DNA of 64,000 nucleotides from Flavobacteriales bacterium (GTDB lineage Bacteria > Bacteroidota > Bacteroidia > Flavobacteriales_F > PHOS-HE28): contig JADJTW010000031.1 in assembly GCA_016710965.1 (NCBI GenBank), positions 434,001 to 498,000 of the forward strand. The letters are read 5' to 3'. A program made the translations under genes and the position numbers. Shown here one piece after another: positions 51,709 through 59,467 of this stretch (within the stretch, counting starts at the first letter, position 1; each line of letters opens with the position of its first letter). Under the pieces are notes generated by a model. It made no database searches and was not told where the DNA came from. It was given only the letters and a program-made list of their open reading frames with translations.

Positions 51709-52392
51709 ATGAAACGCATCCTCCTGTTCGCAGCCGCGCTGATCGCCGCGCTGATCGTAGCGCCGGTGAACGCGCAGCGCATCGCCTTCGTGAACACGAA
51801 GTACATCCTGGAGCAGATGCCCGAGTACGAAACCGCGCAGAAGGAACTGGATCGCCTGAGCCGACAGTGGCAGGAGGAGATAGACGAACGCTACCTGCAG
51901 ATCAAGCGGCAGCGCGAAGCCTACAACGCCGAAGCGATACTGCTCACCGAGGAGATGCGCCGCTCGCGCTTGGACGAGATCGATCGTCGCGAGCGCGAAG
52001 CCCGCGACATGCAGAAGAAGCGCTTCGGGCCTGAAGGCGACCTTTTCAAGAAGCGCCAGGAGCTCATCCAGCCGATCCAGGACCGCGTGTTCACGGCAAT
52101 CAAAGAGGTGGCGGGAACCAGCTATGTGGCGGTGTTCGACCTCAGCGGCGCCAACGGTGGTGGCCTGCTCTTTGCCAGCGACAAGTATGACAAGAGCGAT
52201 AGCGTACTGCGCAAGCTCGGCATACGGCCCAAGCGCGAAGGCGCTGGCGGCGGCAACGAAGAAGAACCCGAACAACAGCCCGATGGCGGCCAGCCCGACA
52301 AGGATGGCGGCACACGCGACGGTGGCGGCGGCGGCGGCACACCACCCCGCGATGGTGGCCGCCAACCCCAGACACAACCCGATAAGCGATAA
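51709..52392 (+). CDS. OmpH/Skp-family periplasmic chaperone with a disordered tail
   Basis: A 227-residue protein with a signal peptide (cut near VNAQR) and an OmpH core: IAFVNTKYILEQMPEYETAQKEL (as separate strand and helix), then a long charged coiled coil (about 40-130) and VAGTSYVAVFDLS. Skp trimers hold unfolded outer-membrane proteins for BamA. From about residue 175 a low-complexity tail rich in Gly, Asp, Gln and Pro follows, which standard Skp lacks. It is the first of two tandem ompH genes after bamA. Confidence 0.9.
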   Translation: MKRILLFAAALIAALIVAPVNAQRIAFVNTKYILEQMPEYETAQKELDRLSRQWQEEIDERYLQIKRQREAYNAEAILLTEEMRRSRLDEIDRREREARDMQKKRFGPEGDLFKKRQELIQPIQDRVFTAIKEVAGTSYVAVFDLSGANGGGLLFASDKYDKSDSVLRKLGIRPKREGAGGGNEEEPEQQPDGGQPDKDGGTRDGGGGGGTPPRDGGRQPQTQPDKR

Positions 52393-52401
52393 CCACACCC
52401 C

Positions 52402-52917
52402 ATGAAGCAGTACATCATTGCCGCAGCACTCGCCGTTTGCTCGCTGTCCCAGGCCAGCGCACAACAGGCGCCGAAGCTCGGCCACATCGACCGCCAGAAA
52501 CTGATGCTCTCGCTGCCCGAGCGCCCTGATGCCGAGAAGCGCATGCAGGATTTCGCCAAGACGCTGGATGAGCGCTTGAAGGCCATGGGCGCCGAATACG
52601 AGGCCAAGGTGACTGCTGCGCAAGCGCGCGCCGAGGCCATGACCCAGACCGAGAAAGAGGTGGCCGTGCGCGAGATCCAGGAGCTGGAAACGCGCATCAA
52701 AGCAGCGCAGGAGAAGGCCCAGGAGGACCTGGCCAAGCAGGAGGAGGAACTGCTTCGCCCTATGGTGGAGAAGAGCAACGCCGCGATCAATGAAGTGGCC
52801 TCGACCAACAACTTCACCTACATCTTCGATACGAGCACGGGATTCGTGCTCTACTTCGACAAAGGCGAGGACATCATGCCGTTGGTGAAGGCCAAGCTGG
52901 GCATCACCACACCCTGA
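52402..52917 (+). CDS. OmpH/Skp-family periplasmic chaperone
   Basis: A 171-residue protein of the usual Skp length, with a signal peptide (cut near ASAQQ), a short strand (KLGHIDRQKLMLSLPERPDAEKR read in two parts), a long coiled coil of Lys, Glu and Ala (about 45-135) and the C-terminal strand NFTYIFDTSTGFVLYFDKGEDI. It lies 9 bases after its longer paralogue and 5 bases before murI. Confidence 0.92.
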   Translation: MKQYIIAAALAVCSLSQASAQQAPKLGHIDRQKLMLSLPERPDAEKRMQDFAKTLDERLKAMGAEYEAKVTAAQARAEAMTQTEKEVAVREIQELETRIKAAQEKAQEDLAKQEEELLRPMVEKSNAAINEVASTNNFTYIFDTSTGFVLYFDKGEDIMPLVKAKLGITTP

Positions 52918-52922
52918 CCGCC

Positions 52923-53741
52923 GTGGACGTCCGCCCGATCGGCATCTTCGATTCCGGGATCGGCGGCTTGACGGTCCTGCGCACCCTAGAGGAAGCGCTC
53001 CCTCAGGAGCGCTTCCTCTATTTCGGGGATACTGCGCACATGCCGTACGGGCCTCGATCGCTGGCCGAGGTGCGCGAATTCAGCCTGGGCATCGTACGCG
53101 CGCTCATCGGAAAAGGCAGCAAGCTGATCGTGATCGCCTGCAATACGGCCAGCGCGGCGGCACTTGCAAGCCTGCGCGATTCCTTCCCCCGCTACCCGTT
53201 CGTGGGAATGGAACCCGCCGTGAAGCCTGCGGTGGAGCATACGCGAACAGGCACCGTGGGTGTGATCGCCACCGTGGCCACCTTCCAGAGCGAGTTGTAC
53301 GCCAGTGTTGTCGAGCGCTTCGCGAAAGAGGTGGACGTGCTGCACCAGCCCTGCCCCGGATTGGTGAAGCAGATCGAAGCAGGCGAGTTCGACACGCCGA
53401 AGACCGAAGCCATGCTGCGCGGCTGGCTGGAGCCGATGCTGGAACGCAACATCGACGCGTTGGTGCTCGGATGCACACACTACCCCATTGTGCGGCCGCT
53501 CATCGAACGCCTCGTCGGGCCCGACGTGCGCGTGATCGATCCGGCACCGGCGATCGCCAGGCAGGTGAAGCGCCTGCTCGATGAATCGGGCCTTGCAGCT
53601 CCGCCCGATGCGAAGGGTGCCGTCACCTATTGGACCAGCGGGGACCCCGATGCATTCGCGACGATGATGGAGCGCATCGGAATGGCGCGCGCTCCGGTTC
53701 GAGCAGGATCGTGGACGGCGGGCGAGCTTACGCTTCCCTGA
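52923..53741 (+). CDS. murI: Glutamate racemase
   Basis: Cofactor-independent racemase supplying D-glutamate for peptidoglycan. The 272-residue product shows PIGIFDSGIGGLTVL (with the substrate-binding DSG), YFGDTAHMPYG, the first catalytic cysteine in VIACNTASAAAL, and the second in LVLGCTHYPIV. The start is GTG, 5 bases after ompH. Its 3' end overlaps the convergent carbonic-anhydrase-like gene by 14 bases. A perfect 15-bp inverted repeat lies inside the gene near its start. Confidence 0.97.
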   Translation: MDVRPIGIFDSGIGGLTVLRTLEEALPQERFLYFGDTAHMPYGPRSLAEVREFSLGIVRALIGKGSKLIVIACNTASAAALASLRDSFPRYPFVGMEPAVKPAVEHTRTGTVGVIATVATFQSELYASVVERFAKEVDVLHQPCPGLVKQIEAGEFDTPKTEAMLRGWLEPMLERNIDALVLGCTHYPIVRPLIERLVGPDVRVIDPAPAIARQVKRLLDESGLAAPPDAKGAVTYWTSGDPDAFATMMERIGMARAPVRAGSWTAGELTLP

Positions 53742-54246
53742 ACCAGCCCGCGTACATCCGATAGTTCCTCGCGATCCGCTCGATCTCGTTCTGCGAGAGT
53801 TCCACGCTCACAGCACCGACACGTTTCGCCGGAACGCCAGCCATGAGGCTGCCCGGCTCCACCACGGTATTCTGCAGGACAACGGCCCCGGCCGCGATTA
53901 CGCTGCCTTCACCGATCACCGCATGGTCCATGACGATGGCGCCCATGCCGATGAGCACCTTGTCCTGCACGGTGCAACCATGCACGATGGCGTTGTGCCC
54001 GATGCTCACATCATTCCCGATGGTGAGCGAGGCGCGCTCGTAGGTGCAATGCAATACCGCACCATCCTGGATGTTCACCCGGTGGCCAATGCGGATACTG
54101 TTCACATCACCGCGCACGACCGCATTGAACCAGACGCTGCAATGGTCGCCCAGGACAGTGTCGCCGATGATGACAGCGGTCTCAGCGAGGTAGCAGTCTG
54201 CTCCCAGCTTCGGCGTGAACCCACGTACCGATCGGACCACTGCCAT
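53728..54246 (-). CDS. Gamma-carbonic-anhydrase-family protein (left-handed beta-helix)
   Basis: A 172-residue hexapeptide-repeat protein. Repeats such as AVIIGDTVLGDHCSVWFNAVVRGD (read in units of six), IRIGHRVNIQDGAVLHCT and SIGHNAIVHGC carry the three conserved His of the gamma-class zinc site (HCTYE, GHNAIVHG). Many such proteins have no measured carbonic anhydrase activity, so the exact reaction is uncertain. The start lies 1 base after the HMA-gene stop, tying it to the metal module upstream. Confidence 0.9.
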   Translation of the reverse strand: MAVVRSVRGFTPKLGADCYLAETAVIIGDTVLGDHCSVWFNAVVRGDVNSIRIGHRVNIQDGAVLHCTYERASLTIGNDVSIGHNAIVHGCTVQDKVLIGMGAIVMDHAVIGEGSVIAAGAVVLQNTVVEPGSLMAGVPAKRVGAVSVELSQNEIERIARNYRMYAGWFREA

Positions 54247-54247
54247 G

Positions 54248-54604
54248 CTAATGGGTTCCGTCTTCGGGCAGTTTGCCGCAGCCTTCCTTCTGGCAGCACG
54301 CCGGCAGGTTCGCGAATGCCTTCGCATCGCCAGGCACGCCATCTGCTGCATAGCCCAGCTTGATCAATGCCGCACGGAGCTTCTCGGGCGAGTTCTTGCG
54401 CGGATTGTAATCGATATGCACCGATGAAGTGGCAAGGTCAACATGCACCTTGGAAACGCCCTTCTCGTAGATCAGGTTGCTCTCGATGGTCTGCACGCAC
54501 ATGTTGCATACGGTGCTGCTCTTGATCTCGAGATGCTCGGTCTTCTGCTGTGCTGTCGCAGACAGGCCAATGGCGATAAGACAGAAAAGGATCAGGATTC
54601 TCAT
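54248..54604 (-). CDS. Exported heavy-metal-associated (HMA) domain protein
   Basis: A 118-residue protein with a signal peptide (cut near ATAQQ) and a ferredoxin-like HMA domain. The metal motif is VCNMCVQTIESNL (CxxC), followed by VSKVHVDLATSSVHIDYNP and LGYAADG. A Cys-rich end (LPACCQKEGC) could be a second site. It probably binds Cu(I) or Zn in the periplasm. Its ATG overlaps the stop of the TonB-receptor gene. Confidence 0.9.
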   Translation of the reverse strand: MRILILFCLIAIGLSATAQQKTEHLEIKSSTVCNMCVQTIESNLIYEKGVSKVHVDLATSSVHIDYNPRKNSPEKLRAALIKLGYAADGVPGDAKAFANLPACCQKEGCGKLPEDGTH

Positions 54605-56862
54605 GGTTGGTTGGTCTGATTGTTCTTCCGGTTGAGGGTGAAACGCAGTCCGCCGTAAAGCATGGCTTTGTTCGTCGGCCCCCAGATCAAGCTGGCGTCA
54701 AAGTACGGGCCGAAAGGATCATCGGCGGCGATGATCTGCTTCTGTTGGAGCGTGCTGGTGATGTTCTCGGCGCCGAGGTAGAACTCCCATGCACCAGCCA
54801 AGCGCGTGAGTTGCGCATGAAGCGTGCTGTACACCGGGGCGCGCTCCGGGAATCGGTCGCCTTCGGGATTCGAGGAAGTCGAAGGGAGCCGGCTGGGGCC
54901 GAAGAGGTTGAGGTTGATATCGAAGCGCCAGTGTTCCTTGCGGTCTGCATAGGCAAGGTCGATAAGGCCGCGGTGCGTGGGCGTGTAAGGTCGTTCAAGC
55001 AATCTGCCGTCGTAGGTGGTGCGCACATCGTAGTAGCGGTAGCTCGTCTTCAGCAGCAGCGTCCGGGTGATCTCCACTTGCACGTCAGCGAGCAGGCTGT
55101 TTGAATAGGAAGGGCCATCGAGCATATAGATGGCGATGGTGCGCGGGTCGCGATCGAGGTCGCTGACGACTTGGTCCTCGAACTGCGTGCGGTACGCATC
55201 GATGCCGACGGCCCACTTTCGCTCGATCCACTTGAACTTGTGCAGCACCGATGCGCCGAAGTTCCAAGCACGCTCCATGTTGAGCGGATCGATGACCACC
55301 CGGCGCGAGCTGGCCATCACGGCGGCGTTCTCCACCAGCGGATTGGCTGTGCGGAAACCGCGACCGACAGAAACGCGAGCGGTGGTGAGCGGACCGATGT
55401 CGTACTTGGCATGCACGCGCGGGCTGGCCACTGTTCCGAAAATGTCATTCGCATCCACGCGCAATCCGCTCACGAGAGTGAGGCGGTCACGCTTCAAGGT
55501 GTGCTCTGCGAAAACCCCGGGCATGCGCTCGGTACGGCCCATATCAATGGCCGGTGCCACGTCATTGATGAAGGTCTCTTCGTATTCATCGAATTGGAAG
55601 CTCAGGCCCGCCTTCACCTGGTCGTTGCCATCACCGAGCAACTGCTGGTACACCATGCTCGCATAAGCACTTTGCTGCACTCCATCGTATGAGCGAACAC
55701 CGTATCGATTTGCCACCTCATGCCTACGAACGGCTCCTATGATGCCGATGCTCTTCGTGGCATCGTTCTCGAAGACCCAGCCGTGCTTGCCGAAGGCGTC
55801 CACGATGCGGTTGGTGGCGTCGATCCGGTAGAGGCCGTTCGGTTGGTGCATGGCATGCTCGCCCACGTGCTCGGCGCTTTGCCCGCCGATCCGCTCATCG
55901 CTCACCACCCGCAACGCGGCCTGGCCGCTCTTGCGCTCACCCTGGTGCATCCAGCGGTCCATCACATTGACCCGCCTCGTCCGTGGCATGTCCATGAAGC
56001 CGTCGTTGTTCTGGTCCATCTCCCGATCGAACCAATTGCCGTGTACGAGCAACAGGTTCGCGCTGTGCTTGCCCGTCGGCTGCGCGGCATGCACGTTCAG
56101 CTCGCCCCGTCCCTGGCTGTTGCCGTAAAGGTTCACGAAGAGCGGCGGCTGGTCCAATGGGTTCACCAGGCATAGGTCGATCTGGCCGGTCATGGCGTTG
56201 GGGCCGTTCACAGCCGTGCCCACGCCCTTGCTCAGGTTGATGTCGTTGATCCATGTGCCCGGTATGAGCGTGAGCCCCGAAGCCGCGGAGAGGCCACGGA
56301 TGAAAGGGATGTTCTCCAAGCTCATCTGCGCGTACTTGCCATCGAGGCCGAGCATCCGAATGGTCTTGGTACCCGAAACGGCATCGCTGAAGTTGACATC
56401 TACCGTGGCGTTGGTCTCGAAGCTCTCGCTGAGGTCGCAACATGCGGCGCGCTTGAGCTCCTTGCCACCGATGTTCTCGCTGGCGTTGATGGTACGCGTG
56501 CTCAACTGCATGCTTTGCGCCATCTCCACGATCTCCACGCCTTGGAGTTCGATCGAAGGGCGAAGGATGACGCGCAAGGGCGATGGAGGAGCACTTGGGA
56601 ACACCATCGTATCGGATCGATATCCAACGAAAGAGACGATGAGCGTAGCGGGCCAATCGGCTGGCTCGGAAAGCACGAAGCGGCCTTGGGCATCGGTGGT
56701 GGCTCCTCGGGATGTGGCCGCCCAGAGGAGGTTGGCACCCGGCAACGGCTCGCCGTCGCGCGCATTGGCACCCAGCACCATGCCCGTGATAGGCTGCTGA
56801 GCCCATGCTGCCAGGTTCAATGCCAACGCTACGGGAATGGAAAAATGCCGGATGAACTTCAT
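54601..56862 (-). CDS. TonB-dependent outer-membrane receptor of a metal module
   Basis: A 753-residue receptor with a signal peptide (cut near AWAQQ). Next come a carboxypeptidase-regulatory-like domain (about 20-105; GEPLPGANLLWAATSRGATT), the plug (about 110-235; AACCDLSESFETNATVDVNF, TIRMLGLDGKYAQMSLENI) and a 22-strand-type barrel to the terminal LRFTLNRKN. Receptors of this form next to HMA and HYC_CC_PP genes are thought to take up copper or a related metal; that substrate is inferred from context. It overlaps the HMA gene by ATGA. Confidence 0.92.
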   Translation of the reverse strand: MKFIRHFSIPVALALNLAAWAQQPITGMVLGANARDGEPLPGANLLWAATSRGATTDAQGRFVLSEPADWPATLIVSFVGYRSDTMVFPSAPPSPLRVILRPSIELQGVEIVEMAQSMQLSTRTINASENIGGKELKRAACCDLSESFETNATVDVNFSDAVSGTKTIRMLGLDGKYAQMSLENIPFIRGLSAASGLTLIPGTWINDINLSKGVGTAVNGPNAMTGQIDLCLVNPLDQPPLFVNLYGNSQGRGELNVHAAQPTGKHSANLLLVHGNWFDREMDQNNDGFMDMPRTRRVNVMDRWMHQGERKSGQAALRVVSDERIGGQSAEHVGEHAMHQPNGLYRIDATNRIVDAFGKHGWVFENDATKSIGIIGAVRRHEVANRYGVRSYDGVQQSAYASMVYQQLLGDGNDQVKAGLSFQFDEYEETFINDVAPAIDMGRTERMPGVFAEHTLKRDRLTLVSGLRVDANDIFGTVASPRVHAKYDIGPLTTARVSVGRGFRTANPLVENAAVMASSRRVVIDPLNMERAWNFGASVLHKFKWIERKWAVGIDAYRTQFEDQVVSDLDRDPRTIAIYMLDGPSYSNSLLADVQVEITRTLLLKTSYRYYDVRTTYDGRLLERPYTPTHRGLIDLAYADRKEHWRFDINLNLFGPSRLPSTSSNPEGDRFPERAPVYSTLHAQLTRLAGAWEFYLGAENITSTLQQKQIIAADDPFGPYFDASLIWGPTNKAMLYGGLRFTLNRKNNQTNQP

Positions 56863-56940
56863 TCGTGGTTTGAAAATGAATGCGAACAGGACCATGGAGC
56901 GCGGCGCTCCCTTTCCGCCATCAGGCGAACGGTACTGCGA

Positions 56941-57342
56941 TCAAACCAGTCTGGTGCCGATCACCGCCAAGCGTTCCATGAGCGCTAGTGGCGGCGGTCG
57001 ACTCTCAAGCCAATGCAGCGGTCGGCTCGGGTCTATGGCAAATTCCACCGACCAGATGGATGAGCATGCGATCAGCAGGAAGTCGAGATCGACATCGGAG
57101 GCTGGCAGCAGGTGTACATCAACCAGCACCGCTTGCGTAAGAGCGCAGCAGGTGGCACTGAGTTGGGCACCATGCGCCTCGGCTTCGCCAGGGCAGCAGT
57201 CGACCGTGAAGCCCATGCTGAGGACGCTGTGCCCTCCCATCAAGCACGTCATACGCGTGAGGGAGAGCCCGCTGGTAGCGAACAACAGCAACCCAGCCAC
57301 CAGCACGGTGGCCCATCGGTTGTCCTGGAGGAAGCGGCGCAT
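56941..57342 (-). CDS. HYC_CC_PP-like membrane/exported cysteine-rich protein
   Basis: A 133-residue protein with an N-terminal hydrophobic helix (WATVLVAGLLLFATSGLSL), then MTCLMGGHSV, DCCPGEAEAHG, SATCC, and a late triple proline (SRPPPL). The spaced C/H, CC and PP pattern resembles the HYC_CC_PP family, which usually sits beside TonB receptors and HMA proteins, as here. It probably handles copper at the membrane. The match is by pattern only. A TACTTTTG box lies 9 bases upstream of the ATG. Confidence 0.7.
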   Translation of the reverse strand: MRRFLQDNRWATVLVAGLLLFATSGLSLTRMTCLMGGHSVLSMGFTVDCCPGEAEAHGAQLSATCCALTQAVLVDVHLLPASDVDLDFLLIACSSIWSVEFAIDPSRPLHWLESRPPPLALMERLAVIGTRLV

Positions 57343-57350
57343 GGGCGGGA

Positions 57351-57358
57351 CAAAAGTA
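57351..57358 (-). promoter_or_regulatory. Putative -7 box for the metal module
   Basis: TACTTTTG on the minus strand, 9 bases upstream of the HYC_CC_PP-like ATG. It would drive the HYC, TonB, HMA and carbonic-anhydrase-like genes from a nearly leaderless transcript. Confidence 0.55.
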
Positions 57359-57426
57359 GGCCAGCCCGCAGGCGGAGCGGAGGAGAACCGATGCCAAGCT
57401 CTTCGGATGCCGCCGTATCGTGCCTG

Positions 57427-57434
57427 TACCTTCG
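57427..57434 (+). promoter_or_regulatory. Putative -7 box for the Nfu gene
   Basis: TACCTTCG, 22 bases before the ATG at 57456. It lies about 70 bases from the divergent metal-module box. Confidence 0.5.
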
Positions 57435-57455
57435 TCCGCAATCCAATCCTCCTCG

Positions 57456-58070
57456 ATGTCCGATCCCACGAAGCGTCCTCCGGTCTCCGTCTACGCCGAA
57501 ATGACCCCGAATCCCGCTACCATGCGCTTCGTTAGCAGCCGCATGCTTGTACAGGACGGTCGTCTGCTGGAATTCCGCTCACCCGAAGAACCTAATGGTG
57601 TATCGCCGTTGGCCGAAAAGGTCTTCAACCTGCCTTTCGTCACCGGCGTGTTCATCAGCAGCAACTTCATCACCGTCACCAAGAACAATGCGGTCACCTG
57701 GGACTTGGTGCAATTGGAGCTGAGGGAGTACATCCAGGAATACCTGAACACCGATGGCCGTGTGGTGTACGACGACGCCCCTGCGCATGCGCTTGCCGAT
57801 GCCAACGAACGCGCTACCACGCATGCCGATCCGCAGAATCCCGATGATGAGAAGATCATCCGCGTGCTGGAGGAATACATACGTCCGGCCGTAGAAGGCG
57901 ACGGCGGGCACATCGCCTTCCGGTCCTTCGATGAGGGCGTGGTCACGGTAACGCTTCGTGGTGCGTGCAGCGGCTGTCCCAGCAGCATGGTCACCCTGAA
58001 GCAGGGGATCGAGAACATGCTGAAGCACGAGGTGCCGGGGGTGCGCGAGGTGGTGGCCGAAGAACTATAG
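57456..58070 (+). CDS. NifU-like Fe-S carrier protein (Nfu)
   Basis: A 204-residue cytoplasmic Fe-S cluster transfer protein. It has an N-terminal Nfu_N domain (about 10-100; YAEMTPNPATMRFVSSRML, ITVTKNNAVTWDLV) and a C-terminal NifU domain (about 125-200) with the cluster-binding CSGCPSS (CxxC). It delivers 4Fe-4S clusters to target enzymes, plausibly including the radical SAM protein in this window. The start at 57456 avoids a 12-residue extension across the promoter. Confidence 0.94.
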   Translation: MSDPTKRPPVSVYAEMTPNPATMRFVSSRMLVQDGRLLEFRSPEEPNGVSPLAEKVFNLPFVTGVFISSNFITVTKNNAVTWDLVQLELREYIQEYLNTDGRVVYDDAPAHALADANERATTHADPQNPDDEKIIRVLEEYIRPAVEGDGGHIAFRSFDEGVVTVTLRGACSGCPSSMVTLKQGIENMLKHEVPGVREVVAEEL

Positions 58071-58140
58071 GCCCCGGCCTTTCGTCCTTCGCACGTATGC
58101 GATCGGCAGGAGCGCAGCATCCTAGAGGAAACGAACCCCG

Positions 58141-58890
58141 ATGCGCACACCGAATTTCCTCTTGCTCCTGGCCGCCGTTGCCAGCGCTCCGCCCCTACTG
58201 GCACAGAATCTCGGCGAGATCCGCGGCCGGGTCTTCGGCCCCGATGGCGAGCCGCTGCCCATGGCCAACGTGTACACCACATTGAACGAAGATCTCTTCG
58301 GAACCACCACCGACTTCGACGGACGGTTCGTTCTGAAGCCTTTGGATCCCGGTCGATACGCCGTCACCGTTTCCTATAGCAGCTACCAGGCCGTCGAGTT
58401 CCCTGGCGTCGCCGTCACCGCCGATCGCGCCGCATACATCCCCGATGTGCGCATGAAGCCCAAGGAGCTGGAAGGCGCAGAGATCATACACTACCGCCGC
58501 AAGCAGATCGAGATCGACGACCCCAGCCGCATGAGCCTCCTGGCCGAGGACATCGCCAAACTGCCCACCGTGAAGGACCCCATCAAGTTCATGGGTTCCC
58601 AATTCGCCGGCGTAACGCCAACGCCCAACGGCGACGGGCTCTACTTTCGGGGATCACGCACGGAGAACATGGTCAGTTTCATCGACGGCATCAAGGTGAG
58701 CGGCAGCGTGCCTCGCGTTCCGCCCTCTGCCATCAGCAGCGTGAGCGTGTATACCGGCGGCCTGCCCGCGCGCTATGGCGATGTGACCGGTGGTGTGATC
58801 GTGATCGAGACGAAGACCTATGCCGAGATGCTGCAGCACGCGCGCATGCAAGAGGCTGAACGTTATGAAGAGCCCGAAGCCGCAGACTGA
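58141..58890 (+). CDS. Barrel-less TonB-receptor-like protein (CarboxypepD_reg plus plug only)
   Basis: A 249-residue exported protein: signal peptide (cut near LLAQN), a carboxypeptidase-regulatory-like domain (about 22-105; GEIRGRVFGPDGEPLPMANV, TTDFDGRFVLKPLDPGRYAV) and a TonB-plug domain (about 130-230; FAGVTPTPNGDGLYFRGSR, VYTGGLPARYGDVTGGVIV). It then stops after a short charged tail with no outer-membrane barrel and no run-on barrel frame downstream. It is followed 9 bases later by an ECF sigma gene. It may act as a periplasmic or surface signal protein rather than a transporter, which is inference. Confidence 0.82.
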   Translation: MRTPNFLLLLAAVASAPPLLAQNLGEIRGRVFGPDGEPLPMANVYTTLNEDLFGTTTDFDGRFVLKPLDPGRYAVTVSYSSYQAVEFPGVAVTADRAAYIPDVRMKPKELEGAEIIHYRRKQIEIDDPSRMSLLAEDIAKLPTVKDPIKFMGSQFAGVTPTPNGDGLYFRGSRTENMVSFIDGIKVSGSVPRVPPSAISSVSVYTGGLPARYGDVTGGVIVIETKTYAEMLQHARMQEAERYEEPEAAD

Positions 58891-58899
58891 TCCACACGC

Positions 58900-59466
58900 A
58901 TGCTCCTGCGCCGCAAGACCGTATCAGCAGCCACCGACGAAGAACTGGTGCTCGCCCTGCGTGGCGGGCATCGTTCCGCGCTGGGCGACCTGTGGGACCG
59001 GTACGCGCACCTGCTCTACGGCGTGGGCATGAAATACCTGAAGGACCCCGAACAAGCGCGCGATGCGGTTACGGAATTGTTCGAGGCGCTGTCGGGCCTG
59101 GTGGCGCAGCACGACGTGGAACGGTTCAGGCCGTGGGTGCATACTGTCATGCGCAACCGCTGCCTGATGGAATTGCGCAAGCGGACGACGACACGTACCG
59201 GAAGCACCGATCTGCTCGAAGCATCAGCGGAAGATGGCGAAGAGGACCAGCTCCATGAGGCCACACTGCAACAGCTCGAACGCGCAATGGACACCCTCAA
59301 CGCCGCGCAACGAACGTGCATCCAATACTTCCACTTGGAGCGGAAAAGCTACCAGCAGACGGCTGCGCTCACTGGTTTCAGCATTGATCAGGTGCGCAGC
59401 CACTTGCAGAACGGCCGCCGCAACCTGGGGATCCAACTGAAACGTCACGCCGACCAGAACGCCTGA
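58900..59466 (+). CDS. ECF-type RNA polymerase sigma factor
   Basis: A 188-residue sigma-70 family factor. Region 2 spans about 15-85 (ALGDLWDRYAHLLYGVGMKY, FRPWVHTVMRNRCLMELRK at region 2.4). Region 4 spans about 120-180 (NAAQRTCIQYFHLERKSYQQ, then SIDQVRSHLQNGRRNL as the helix-turn-helix). It lies between a plug-only receptor-like gene and a membrane TPR protein that may be its anti-sigma. Target promoters are unknown. Confidence 0.9.
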   Translation: MLLRRKTVSAATDEELVLALRGGHRSALGDLWDRYAHLLYGVGMKYLKDPEQARDAVTELFEALSGLVAQHDVERFRPWVHTVMRNRCLMELRKRTTTRTGSTDLLEASAEDGEEDQLHEATLQQLERAMDTLNAAQRTCIQYFHLERKSYQQTAALTGFSIDQVRSHLQNGRRNLGIQLKRHADQNA

Positions 59467-59467
59467 C

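Noticed and set aside
54601..57342. Cobalamin riboswitch upstream of the TonB receptor
   Set aside because: The 78-base gap before the receptor and the leader before the HYC-like gene are too short, and no B12-box-like sequence was seen.
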